Positions 25,069-32,927 of a DNA stretch of 38,500 nt are shown here, piece after piece. Within the stretch, counting starts at the first letter, position 1. Every line of letters starts with the position of its first letter. A model generated the notes under the pieces. That model worked only from the letters and a program-made list of their open reading frames with translations, had not been told where the DNA came from and did not search any database. The stretch is from Phycisphaerae bacterium (lineage in GTDB: Bacteria; Planctomycetota; Phycisphaerae; Phycisphaerales; SM1A02). Where the stretch lies: NCBI GenBank assembly GCA_016873275.1, contig VGXO01000028.1:1-38500 (forward strand), in the 5' to 3' direction. Both the position numbers and the translations under genes were made by a program.

Positions 25069-26349
25069 TCACCCCGCGCGAGCGCTTCGCCGCACGAACC
25101 TCGCCGGCGAGAGCAGCGGGCTCTCGAGGTCGCTGCGACCGGTCGTCACGAGGTCCGCGACCATCGCGCCGGTCGCCGGGCCGAGCGTGACGCCCATCAT
25201 GGCGTGACCGGTCGCGAGCATGAGTCCCGGTCGCCCGGGGACGAAGCCGATCGCGGGCATGCCATCGGCGAGGCAGGGGCGGTAGCCCGCCCACTCCGCG
25301 ACCCGCGTCGCGCCCGGGATCCCCCGCAGGTACCGCGCCGCGCCGATCGGCAGCTGCTCGAGGCGCTCCCGCATCCATGGGCGATCGAGCGAGCCGAGCT
25401 CGAGCGTGCCCGCGAGGCGGAGACGCCCGTGGAAGGAGGTGACCGCGATGAAGGTCTCGTGCAGCACGGCGCCGGTCGAGGGCAGGGGCTCGACGCCCTC
25501 GAACTCGACGTGGTAGCCGCGGGCGCCATGCATCGGAAGGTCGAGTCCGACCAGCGCGGCGAGGCGGTCGGACCACGTGCCCGCGGCGAGGAGCAGGAGG
25601 TCCCCGCGATGCTCGTGACCGGAACCCGTGCGCACGCCGCGGATGCGTCCGTCCTCCTCGATGATCGAGGAGACCTCCTCGCCGAAGCGGAACTCGACGC
25701 CCCGCGAGGCGAGGGACTCCACGAGCCCGAGGACGAGGCGGCGCGGATCGAGCGTCGCCGCGAGCTCGTAGTGCCGCGCGCCTGAGACCTCGTCCCGGTA
25801 GGCGGGCTCGCGCGACCGGAGCGTCGCGCCGCTCCAGAGCTCCGAGGGATAGCCGAGCGAGTCGAGGAGCGACGCCTCGCCTGCCGCGGCGGCGAGCGCG
25901 GGCTCGGTCGCGAAGACGTCGAGCCAGCCCTGGCGGCGGTAGCCGCAGTCGCCCGCCGCCTCGACGAGCTCGTCGAAGCGCTCGAGGCTCGCGCGACCCA
26001 TCGCGGCGAGCACCGGCATGCACGCGTCGAAGTGGTCGCGCCGGCAGTGGCGGTGGAAGGTCCACATCCAGCGGAGGAAGTCGAGACGCAGGCGAGGTCG
26101 GACGAGGAGCGGGCTCCGTCGATCGAGCATCCAGCGAAGCCCGCGCCAGGAGACGCCGGGTCGCGTCAGCGGTGGATGCCCGTAGCTCACGAGTCCCGCG
26201 TTGCCGCAGGAGGCGCCCTCCCGAGGATGCTCGCGATCGATGATCCGCACCGCGATCCCGCGGCGGGCGAGCTCGTGCGCTGCGCAGAGCCCGACCACGC
26301 CGGCGCCGACGATCACGACCTGCGTGGGCTGTGGATGGCGGGGGCGCAT
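25069..26349 (-). CDS. FAD-dependent D-amino-acid dehydrogenase (DadA-like)
   Basis: 426 residues. DAO-family flavoenzyme: dinucleotide-binding VVIVGAGVVGLCAAHELARRG at 11-31, then the ID-REHP..GASCGNAGLVSYGHPPLTRPG substrate-proximal segment that is characteristic of DadA, RREPAYRDEVSGA-like middle, and the C-terminal FAD segment GYRPCLADGMPAIGFVPGRPGLMLATGHAMMGVTLGPATG. It would oxidise D-amino acids to 2-oxo acids, passing electrons to the respiratory chain. Start ATG 26349; a longer frame runs upstream but is not conserved, and no SD is visible. Divergent from the Gfo/Idh gene. With ald in the same window it could support D/L-alanine turnover. Confidence 0.9.
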   Translation of the reverse strand: MRPRHPQPTQVVIVGAGVVGLCAAHELARRGIAVRIIDREHPREGASCGNAGLVSYGHPPLTRPGVSWRGLRWMLDRRSPLLVRPRLRLDFLRWMWTFHRHCRRDHFDACMPVLAAMGRASLERFDELVEAAGDCGYRRQGWLDVFATEPALAAAAGEASLLDSLGYPSELWSGATLRSREPAYRDEVSGARHYELAATLDPRRLVLGLVESLASRGVEFRFGEEVSSIIEEDGRIRGVRTGSGHEHRGDLLLLAAGTWSDRLAALVGLDLPMHGARGYHVEFEGVEPLPSTGAVLHETFIAVTSFHGRLRLAGTLELGSLDRPWMRERLEQLPIGAARYLRGIPGATRVAEWAGYRPCLADGMPAIGFVPGRPGLMLATGHAMMGVTLGPATGAMVADLVTTGRSDLESPLLSPARFVRRSARAG

Positions 26350-26386
26350 CGGGGGAGAAGAGGATCGGCGTTCGATCCGCCGTCGT

Positions 26387-26415
26387 TTGAGCGGAGCGAA
26401 GCCGAGCCGTATCTT
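26387..26415 (+). promoter_or_regulatory. Sigma-70-like promoter of the Gfo/Idh gene
   Basis: TTGAGC (26387-26392), a 17-base spacer, then TATCTT (26410-26415); each hexamer matches consensus in four of six positions and the spacing is ideal. Leader of about 60 nt before ATG 26481. Confidence 0.45.
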
Positions 26416-26480
26416 CGCCCGCCCGCGGACCGGCGTCGATCCGCTCGAGCCGCCCTCCGCCACTTCCTTCGCGAGCACGC

Positions 26481-27578
26481 ATGGCGACGACCACCTCGAC
26501 CGCTTCCCCGCTTCGCCTCGGCATCATCGGTTCGGGCGGGATCGGGGCGATCCACGCCGACGCCGCGACCCGTGCCGGCTGGACCGTCGCCGCCTTCGCC
26601 GACGCGGAGCCGGCTCGCGCCGAGCGGCTCGCCGCCTCGCACCCGGGAGCGAAGGTCCATCGCGACGCGGCGGCGCTCCTCGCCGACTCCTCGCTCGCGG
26701 CGGTCTCGATCGCGACCCCGAACGCGACGCATCGCCCGCTCGCCGAACAGGCGCTCGCCGCGGGCAGGCACGTCCTCCTCGAGAAGCCCGCCGGGCTCGA
26801 CGCCGCGGAGTGCGACGCGATCGAGCGGATCGCCGCGAGGTCGCGAGGGATCCTCCAGATCGGGCTCGTCTGCCGATCCTCGCCCGCGTCTCGGGTCGCC
26901 CGCTCCCTCGTCGAGGCGGGGCGTCTCGGCTCGATCTATCAGGCGAGGGCGTCGCTCCATCGCCGCCGCGGCATCCCCGGGCTCGGCGGGTGGTTCACGA
27001 CGAGGTCGATGTCGGGCGGAGGTCCGCTCATCGACCTCGGCGTGCACGTCATCGACCTCGTCATGCACGTCGCCTCGCCGGGGCGGGCGCTGCGGGCGAG
27101 CGGCGTCGTCTACGCGCACTTCGGGCGACCGCTCGACGACTACCGCTTCCACGACATGTGGGGCGGTCCGCCGCGACCCGGCGGTCCCTTCGACGTCGAG
27201 GACCACGCGACGGCGCTCGTCCGCTTCGAGGGCGGGTTCAGCCTCGAGGTGAACGTGGTCTGGGCGTCGAACCTGCCGGAGGGCGCGCTCCGCGACGGGA
27301 TCGTCCTCTTCGGCGACCGCGGCGGGCTCTCCTTCGAGCCGCTCGGTCGGGAGGTGACGCTCGCGACCGAGGAGGACGGGCACTTGGTCGACGTGAAGCC
27401 GATCACGCCTCCCGAGGAGGGCGGGCAGGCGGCGTGGCGCCGCCAGTACGAGGGCTTCGCCGCGGCGGTGCGCGGCGAGGCGCCGCCGCTTGCGACGATC
27501 GGCGAGTGCCGTCGCGTCCAGCAGGTGATCGACGCGATCTACCGCTCGGCGCAGGAAGGTCGCGAGGTCGAGGTCTGA
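26481..27578 (+). CDS. Gfo/Idh/MocA-family NAD(P)-dependent oxidoreductase
   Basis: 365 residues. N-terminal Rossmann fold with GIIGSGGIG at 14-22, the family marker Glu-Lys-Pro at 101-103 (VLLEKPAG), and the C-terminal GGGPLIDLGVHVIDLVMHV segment that carries the catalytic His/Asp. These enzymes oxidise or reduce sugars, inositols or related polyols; planctomycetes carry many copies and specificity cannot be guessed. No signal peptide. No SD before ATG 26481. Ends 13 bases from the convergent TlpA gene. Confidence 0.92.
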   Translation: MATTTSTASPLRLGIIGSGGIGAIHADAATRAGWTVAAFADAEPARAERLAASHPGAKVHRDAAALLADSSLAAVSIATPNATHRPLAEQALAAGRHVLLEKPAGLDAAECDAIERIAARSRGILQIGLVCRSSPASRVARSLVEAGRLGSIYQARASLHRRRGIPGLGGWFTTRSMSGGGPLIDLGVHVIDLVMHVASPGRALRASGVVYAHFGRPLDDYRFHDMWGGPPRPGGPFDVEDHATALVRFEGGFSLEVNVVWASNLPEGALRDGIVLFGDRGGLSFEPLGREVTLATEEDGHLVDVKPITPPEEGGQAAWRRQYEGFAAAVRGEAPPLATIGECRRVQQVIDAIYRSAQEGREVEV

Positions 27579-27591
27579 GCCTCCGGTCGGC

Positions 27592-28719
27592 TCAGCTCGT
27601 CTTCATCGCCGCGCGGTACTCCGCGAGCGTCTTCTCCATCGACTCCTTCACGCGTCCCGCGGGCGAGCTCGCCACCGCCTTCTCCTGGATCTCGATCGCC
27701 TTCGCCTGATCGCCCGACTCCCAATGCGCCCGGGCGAGCGTGTCGAGGATCGAAGGATCGCTGCCCCCGGAGAGCTCGACCGCCTTCTTCGCCGCGTTCA
27801 TCGCCATGACGAGCGCCGGACCCTTCGCCTTGCCGGACTCGAGCACGCCCCACGAGAGGGCGTTGAGCATGCCGGCGGAGTCAAGCTCGGCGACGAGCTC
27901 CTCGGCGAGCGGCACGCCCTCATTCGGACGGTCGAGCTCGACGATCAGGAGCTGCGCCTTGTTGAGCCTCGCCTGCGGATCGTCGGGGAACTCCGCGAGC
28001 TGCTCCTCGACGAGCGCGAGCGCCTTGTCGAACTCGCCCGCCCGGGTCGCCGCGAAGTACGCCTTCATCCGCCCCGACCACGCCTGACGCATCGCCTGCT
28101 GCCGCGCCCAGGTGGCGGCGTACGCCTTCGCGTCCCACTCGCCCGCGACGATCTTCGCGAGGGGCGCATCCATCTCCATGGGATGGCCGATCCACGCGAC
28201 CACGCCATCGCCATCGACGACGAACGCGGTGGGGATGCCGCGCTGTCCCGCCGCCTTCATGTAGTGGTCATGGTTCGAGCGGTCGGGGTCGGCGGCGAGG
28301 GTGTACTGCGCCTTCTGCTTCCACTCGTCGGCGTCGAGGAAGCTCGTGACCTTGCCGACCTCCTCGTCGCTGATCCCGATGATGGTCACGCCCTTCTCGG
28401 CGTACTGCTTCTGGAGGTCCGTGAGGTGCGGCATGCTCGCCTTGCAGGGACCGCACCAGGTCGCCCAGAACTCGACGACGGTGACCTTGCCCGGCTCGAA
28501 GCCTCCGAAGGCATCGCCCCGCACCCAGTTCGACACCTCGAGCGCTGGCGCCCTGTCGCCGATCATCAGCCGCGCGACCGCGGCGTCCGCGGCGGGAGCC
28601 TGCGCCGCCTTCGCCGGCGCGACCGGCGTCGCGGGCACCGAGTCCTGCGCGATCGCCGCGTGGAGGGGGATGGTCGCGACGAGCACGCCCGCGAGGGTCG
28701 ATGAACGGGTCGATGGCAT
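27592..28719 (-). CDS. Exported TlpA-like thioredoxin with TPR-like C-terminus
   Basis: 375 residues. ATG 28719 has AAGGA at about 8 nt (a second ATG 9 bases upstream sits too close to it). Signal peptide MPSTRSSTLAGVLVATIPLH with AIAQ cleavage. After an Ala/Pro-rich linker comes a thioredoxin fold with Cys89-Gly-Pro-Cys92 (WATWCGPCK), IGISDEE, and cis-Pro in QRGIPTAFVVD. From about 220 onward the helices (FDKALALVEEQLAEFPDDPQARLNKAQLL ... ILDTLARAHWESGDQAKAIEIQEKAV) read as TPR-like repeats. Probable role: thiol-disulfide exchange outside the cytoplasm, with the repeats holding a partner. Confidence 0.92.
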   Translation of the reverse strand: MPSTRSSTLAGVLVATIPLHAAIAQDSVPATPVAPAKAAQAPAADAAVARLMIGDRAPALEVSNWVRGDAFGGFEPGKVTVVEFWATWCGPCKASMPHLTDLQKQYAEKGVTIIGISDEEVGKVTSFLDADEWKQKAQYTLAADPDRSNHDHYMKAAGQRGIPTAFVVDGDGVVAWIGHPMEMDAPLAKIVAGEWDAKAYAATWARQQAMRQAWSGRMKAYFAATRAGEFDKALALVEEQLAEFPDDPQARLNKAQLLIVELDRPNEGVPLAEELVAELDSAGMLNALSWGVLESGKAKGPALVMAMNAAKKAVELSGGSDPSILDTLARAHWESGDQAKAIEIQEKAVASSPAGRVKESMEKTLAEYRAAMKTS

Positions 28720-28789
28720 GGTCAGCATCCTTCGGTCGAGGGTGGGACGCGACGGGACCTCGCCGCGGAGGACCCGCATCCCGCGGACG

Positions 28790-28829
28790 ACTATACCGCT
28801 CGCCGCGGCGGGAACGATCCCGCTACGCT
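28790..28829. promoter_or_regulatory. Divergent promoter region tlpA-like / folD-like
   Basis: Minus strand TATAGT (28795-28790) is a good -10 for the thioredoxin gene, about 70 nt before its ATG. Plus strand TACGCT (28824-28829) ends 6 nt before the FolD-like ATG at 28836, without SD, again predicting a leaderless message. The two lie within 40 bases, so polymerase binding at one could affect the other. Confidence 0.45.
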
Positions 28830-28835
28830 GCCCGA

Positions 28836-29729
28836 ATGTCCGCCTCCGCCTCCGGTTCCATCCCGGCGCCGACCATGCCCAGCACCATCATCGACGGCAA
28901 GTCCCTCGCGGCGACCGTCCGCGAGGACGTCGCGCGGCGGGTCGCGGCGCTCAAGACCTCGGGGCGGAGCGTGCGGCTCGACGCGGTGCTCGCCGGCGGC
29001 GACCGCGCCGCGGAGCTCTACGCGGAGAGCCAGGCGAGGACCTGCACGGCGGTCGGGATCGACTACCGGCTGCACCGCCTTCCGGAGGACGCCACCTACG
29101 AGGACGTCGCCGGGCGGGTGCTCCTCCTCGACACCGACGACTCCGTGCGGGCGATCATGGTGCACCTGCCGCTGCCGCTCGGCGTCGACACCGAGCGGGT
29201 GCAGTCGCTGATCGTCCCGGAGAAGGACGTCGAGGGCGTCAACCCCGCGAACATCGGAAACGTCGTCTACGGTCGCCGCAGCCTCGTGCCCTGCACGGCG
29301 CGGGCGGTGCTCGAGATGATCGAGTCGACCGGCATCGAGCTCCGTGGCAAGCGGTGCGTCGTCGTCGGGGCGAGCAACATCGTCGGCAAGCCGATCGCCG
29401 TGCTCCTGATGCGCGCGGAGGCGACGGTGATCTCGACCAACAAGTTCACCCGCGATCTTCCCTCGATCGCCCGCGAGGCGGACGTGCTCGTCGCGGCGGC
29501 GGGGGTGCCGCGGCTCGTCGACTCGTCGTGGGTGAAGCCCGGCGGCGTGGTCATCGACGTCGGCATCCATCGGATCGACGGTCCCTCCGGCGTGCAGACC
29601 GTCGGCGACGTGAACTTCGAGTCGGTGCAGGGCGTGGCGGGTCACCTCTCGCCGGTCCCGGGGGGCGTGGGACCGATGACCGTCGCGATGCTGCTTCGCA
29701 ACTGCGTGGACGCCGCGGAGCGGGGATGA
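28836..29729 (+). CDS. FolD-like methylene-THF dehydrogenase with altered cyclohydrolase site
   Basis: 297 residues. Overall a clear FolD: IIDGKSLAATVREDV, LPLPLGVDTERV, VVVGASNIVGKPIAVLLM (NADP site), FTRDLPSIAREADVLVAAAGVP, VIDVGIHRI and the signature PVPGGVGPMTVAMLLRN. Three active-site positions are changed, using E. coli FolD for comparison (Tyr50, Lys54, Gln98, Asp121): Tyr62 is kept, but the catalytic Lys is Gln66 (YAESQARTC), Gln of QLPLP is His110, and Asp of KDVDG is Glu133. The Lys is needed for the cyclohydrolase step, so this may be a dehydrogenase-only enzyme. ATG 28836 is supported by the adjacent -10; ATG 28875 is the conserved-core alternative. Convergent with purC. Confidence 0.9.
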   Translation: MSASASGSIPAPTMPSTIIDGKSLAATVREDVARRVAALKTSGRSVRLDAVLAGGDRAAELYAESQARTCTAVGIDYRLHRLPEDATYEDVAGRVLLLDTDDSVRAIMVHLPLPLGVDTERVQSLIVPEKDVEGVNPANIGNVVYGRRSLVPCTARAVLEMIESTGIELRGKRCVVVGASNIVGKPIAVLLMRAEATVISTNKFTRDLPSIAREADVLVAAAGVPRLVDSSWVKPGGVVIDVGIHRIDGPSGVQTVGDVNFESVQGVAGHLSPVPGGVGPMTVAMLLRNCVDAAERG

Positions 29730-29769
29730 CGCCTTCGAGGCGCCTCCTCGCCGTGCACGATCGAGCCAG

Positions 29770-30729
29770 TCAGATCGCGCCGAGCCGGCGACCGACCTCG
29801 GCATAGGCATCGAGCAAGGCGGTCTGGACGACTTCCGGCACCGCCGGTCCCGGAGGCGTCTTGTCCCATCGCCCGGCGTCCACCTCCGACTGGAGCCAGT
29901 CGCGGAGCGGCTGCTTGTCGAAGCCGCGCGGGATGACGCCCTTGCCGAGCTCCTCGGCGGGCCACCAGCGGCTGCTGTCGGGCGTGAGGATCTCGTCGAC
30001 GAGGAGCAGCTCCTCCGTCGGGCGCCCCGACGGATCGAGGGCAAGTCCGAACTCGAACTTGGTGTCGGCGAGGACCAGACCCTTTGCCGCGGCGATCTCC
30101 CGCGCCGCGGCGTAGAGGCGAAGCGTCCGGTCGCGGAGCGCCCGCATGAGCGGCTCGCCGACGACCTCAGCGCCCCGCTCGAAGGAGATGTTCTCGTCGT
30201 GACCCTCGGCGGCCTTCGTCGCGGGAGTGAAGATCGGCTCGGGGAACGCATCCCCCGGTCGCAGGCCCGCGGGGAGCCGCACGCCGCAGGCGGTGCCGTG
30301 GCGGCGGTACTCCGCGAGCGCGCTTCCGGCGAGGAAGCCACGGGCGACGCACTCGATCGGCACGACCTTCGCGGCGCGGCAGACCATGATCCGGTCGCGG
30401 AGCAGGGGGCGGTCCTCGGGACGAAGCTGCGGCACTGCATCCACGTCGGCGTGGATCACGTGATCGGGGACGATCCCGAGGCGACGCAGGCGACGGAACC
30501 ACCAGAGGCTGATCTGGGTGAGCAGCCGACCCTTGCCCGGCGCCGCCTCCGGCAGCACGACGTCGAAGGCGCTCACCCGGTCGGTCGCGATCACGAGGAG
30601 CCGGCGGCCGCCATCGAGGTCGGGCGGCAGCTCGTAGAGGTCGCGCACCTTGCCGGTCCGCCGTCCCGGGAGCGCGAGGTTCGTCGAGGAGATTGCGACC
30701 TCCCGGGTCGAGAGGACGGAGACGTTCAT
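29770..30729 (-). CDS. purC: Phosphoribosylaminoimidazole-succinocarboxamide synthase
   Basis: 319 residues. Joins CAIR with aspartate using ATP in purine synthesis. Seen: GRRTGKVRDLYEL (ATP loop), ATDRVSAFDVVLPEA, PIECVARGFLAGSALAEYRRHG, IFTPATKAAEGHDENIS, LADTKFEFG and LVDEILTPDSSRWWPAEE. ATG 30729 has GGAG about 10 nt upstream; the ATG nine bases earlier (30738) is too close to the SD. The long form (about 300 residues, as in yeast) rather than the short 240-residue form. Complete, with no missing motif. Confidence 0.95.
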   Translation of the reverse strand: MNVSVLSTREVAISSTNLALPGRRTGKVRDLYELPPDLDGGRRLLVIATDRVSAFDVVLPEAAPGKGRLLTQISLWWFRRLRRLGIVPDHVIHADVDAVPQLRPEDRPLLRDRIMVCRAAKVVPIECVARGFLAGSALAEYRRHGTACGVRLPAGLRPGDAFPEPIFTPATKAAEGHDENISFERGAEVVGEPLMRALRDRTLRLYAAAREIAAAKGLVLADTKFEFGLALDPSGRPTEELLLVDEILTPDSSRWWPAEELGKGVIPRGFDKQPLRDWLQSEVDAGRWDKTPPGPAVPEVVQTALLDAYAEVGRRLGAI

Positions 30730-30803
30730 GCGGGGCATTCTCCGGCGCCGGTCGAGGCGGCGCGCCGAACCGCCGCGGCGACGGGACGCGCACCCCCGAC
30801 CGC

Positions 30804-30838
30804 TACACTAACGCCCCGCCTCGACCGCGGTCGAGGCG
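30804..30838 (+). promoter_or_regulatory. -10 box followed by a 22-bp palindrome before the GH10-fold/mfd operon
   Basis: TACACT (30804-30809) is followed at 30817-30838 by a perfect 22-bp palindrome (half-site CGCCTCGACCG), centred near the predicted transcript start. A copy of the right half (CGGTCGAGGCG) occurs at 30749-30759, upstream of purC. This could be an operator or a 5'-end hairpin. The rest of the 294-base gap 30730-31023 holds no gene I can support. Confidence 0.4.
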
Positions 30839-31023
30839 AGGCGGCCGGACTCTTCCCGTCATCTCTCCAGTCGCCTCTCCTTCGTGCCGACCCGACCGCG
30901 GATCCCCGCCGATCGCCCGTTGAAACGCCCTGAGCCACGCCCAGCGATGACCTCCGCCGCCCCCGACGCCGAGCCGACTCGGCCGCGCGCCTTGCACGAG
31001 CGGAGGGGCGAGAGGATCCGGGC

Positions 31024-32544
31024 ATGAGTACCTGGCTCTTCCGCCTCGAGGAGGAGGACGGGGTCACGCCCGACCTCGCGGCTCGAGCCATCGGTCTTGG
31101 CGCCGACGGCCTGCCGATCCCGGGTCGAGCAACGCTCGAGCCGGCAGGGCTTCTCCGCCTCGAGACGCGCGAGTCGGGCACGGCGGCGCTCTCGCTCCCG
31201 ATCGACGCGGGCCCGGCGGGAGTCCTCCGCCTGCAGACCACCCTGCTGCCGCCACGGACCGAGCCGTATCCGCTCCTCTACGAGCTGGCCCGGCACCGGA
31301 TCAAGCTCTATCTCGCCAAGGGCGAGGAGTGGGGGATGTTCGAGGGCGAACTTGCACCCGACGCCACCGCGCGCTTCGAGGAGGCGCGAGACCTGCTCGG
31401 TCGGGCGACCACCGAGCCGGATCCCCGTCGCTCCGCTCGCCTTGCGCGAGAGAGCCTCATCGCCGGACTCGATGCGTCGGAGCGCCTCGCCTCGGCGCAC
31501 GCGCGGATCCAGATCCGCCGCAAGTACTCCGGGAAGAAGGTGTCCGACGCCTCGTTCGGGCTCGAGATCGACCTCGCCCTACCTCCGAAGCTCGCCGAGT
31601 CCAGGCATCTCGAGCCGTTCGGTCTGGTCTCGCTGCCGGTCCGTTGGGCGGAGATCGAGCCGAGCCAGGGACGCTTCGCCTTCGATCGCCTCGACCGCTG
31701 GATGGTCGCGCTCTCGAGGGCCCGTCGGCGGATCCTGTGCGGTCCGCTCGTCGACCTCTCGCTCGACTTCCTGCCGGACTGGGTGCTCGCCCGCCGCGGC
31801 GATGCGTCGGCGGTGCGCGACGCTGCGTTCGCCTTCGCCGAGCAGATGGTCACCCGCTACCGCGGCGCCGTCGCCCTCTGGAACATCGCGTCGGGACTCG
31901 CCTCGTCGGCGTCCGACGACGACGAGGTCACCCGCGCGATCGCGCTCGTGCGGATGGCGAGCGTGCTGGTGCGGCAGCTGCATCCGGAGGGCAAGATCCT
32001 CATCGAGATCACCGATCCCTTCGCGGAGCGGCGGTGGATGAAGCCCGAGGGGATCGGTCCGCTGCGCTTCATCCGGCGCATCGGCGAGGAGGGCATTCAC
32101 TTCGACTCGGTGGGGTTGCGCCTGGTCATGGGCGAGAGCGTCGAGGGGTGCCGCGACCTCGCGGAGCTCGCGGCGCTTGCCGATCGGTTCGTGAACCCGG
32201 AGCGGCACGTGGTGGTGACCGCGCTCGGGGCACCTTCCGAGCCGTGCGCCGGCGACCCCAGCGGATGGCATGGGGCGTGGGATCCGCTCCGGCAGGCGGC
32301 GTGGCTCGGCGAGGCGCTGCCGATCCTCCTCGCGCGACCTCGCTTCACCGCGGTCGCGTGGAGCGCCCTCCTCGATCGCGCGGACCACCCCGGACGAGCC
32401 GGGCTCTACGACGCGTCCGGTCGGGCAAAGCCCGCCGCCTCGAGGTTCGAGGCGATCCGAGAGGCGCTTCGCGGGGAGGCGCTCGAGCTTCCCGACGGGC
32501 TGTTCCAGGCGCATCGACCGACGAGCCCGCGGGTCGAGCGATGA
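31024..32544 (+). CDS. GH10-fold (xylanase-like) protein lacking both catalytic glutamates
   Basis: 506 residues, no signal peptide, so cytosolic. Residues 1-165 form an unrecognised N-terminal domain. From about 195 the sequence follows a GH10 TIM barrel: VRWAEIEPSQGRFAFDRLDRW (the WxxxEPxxGxFxFxxxD strand), GPLVDLSLDFLPDWV (in place of HxLxWxxxxPxW), then ALWNIASG at 285-291 where GH10 has W-D-V-V-N-E (acid/base Glu), and VVVTALGAP at 396-404 where GH10 has ITELD (nucleophile Glu). The 110-residue spacing matches the family. The end (AVAWSALLDRADHPGRAGLYDASGRAKPAA) matches WGxxD...LxDxxGxxKPA. Both Glu are absent, so glycosidase activity is unlikely. ATG overlap couples it to the next gene. 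Confidence 0.75.
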   Translation: MSTWLFRLEEEDGVTPDLAARAIGLGADGLPIPGRATLEPAGLLRLETRESGTAALSLPIDAGPAGVLRLQTTLLPPRTEPYPLLYELARHRIKLYLAKGEEWGMFEGELAPDATARFEEARDLLGRATTEPDPRRSARLARESLIAGLDASERLASAHARIQIRRKYSGKKVSDASFGLEIDLALPPKLAESRHLEPFGLVSLPVRWAEIEPSQGRFAFDRLDRWMVALSRARRRILCGPLVDLSLDFLPDWVLARRGDASAVRDAAFAFAEQMVTRYRGAVALWNIASGLASSASDDDEVTRAIALVRMASVLVRQLHPEGKILIEITDPFAERRWMKPEGIGPLRFIRRIGEEGIHFDSVGLRLVMGESVEGCRDLAELAALADRFVNPERHVVVTALGAPSEPCAGDPSGWHGAWDPLRQAAWLGEALPILLARPRFTAVAWSALLDRADHPGRAGLYDASGRAKPAASRFEAIREALRGEALELPDGLFQAHRPTSPRVER

Positions 32545-32927
32545 CCACGCGGACTGAGTCGGGTCGCGAGGCGAGGCAGGGCGCGGCGATTGGGTGCTCG
32601 CCGCCCCGTGCCGCGGCGCCGGCGGTCCTCGGGTGCAGCCTCCTGCTGCTCGTCCTCGCGCCCCGCACGCCGGTCGCGCCGCAGCCGGTCGAGGCGCGGG
32701 CGTTCATCGATCCCTCCTCCTCGCCGGTCGAGGAGCTCATGCTGCTCCCCGGAATCGGCGAGCGCCGCGCGATGCTGATCGACCGCCATCGGCAGGAGCA
32801 CGGCGCGTTCGAGGCGCCGCAGGACTTGCTCGACGTGCGGGGGATCGGTCCCCGGACGCTCCGGCTCATGGAGCCGTGGCTCGTGTTCGATCGGGACGCG
32901 AGCACGGCTCCGGAGTCGAGCAGGTGA
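32541..32927 (+). CDS. Membrane-anchored helix-hairpin-helix (ComEA-like) protein
   Basis: 128 residues. ATG 32541 overlaps the previous stop (ATGA). One hydrophobic segment (AVLGCSLLLLVLAP, about 28-41) is followed by a Pro/Val linker and two HhH motifs at about 66-113: LMLLPGIGERRAMLIDRHR and LLDVRGIGPRTLRLMEP, with ALLxLPGIGxxxAxxI-type spacing. ComEA proteins bind double-stranded DNA at the outer face of the membrane during uptake; this one is short and could have that role or a repair role. Its stop overlaps the mfd GTG (GTGA), so all three genes are coupled. Confidence 0.85.
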   Translation: MTTRTESGREARQGAAIGCSPPRAAAPAVLGCSLLLLVLAPRTPVAPQPVEARAFIDPSSSPVEELMLLPGIGERRAMLIDRHRQEHGAFEAPQDLLDVRGIGPRTLRLMEPWLVFDRDASTAPESSR

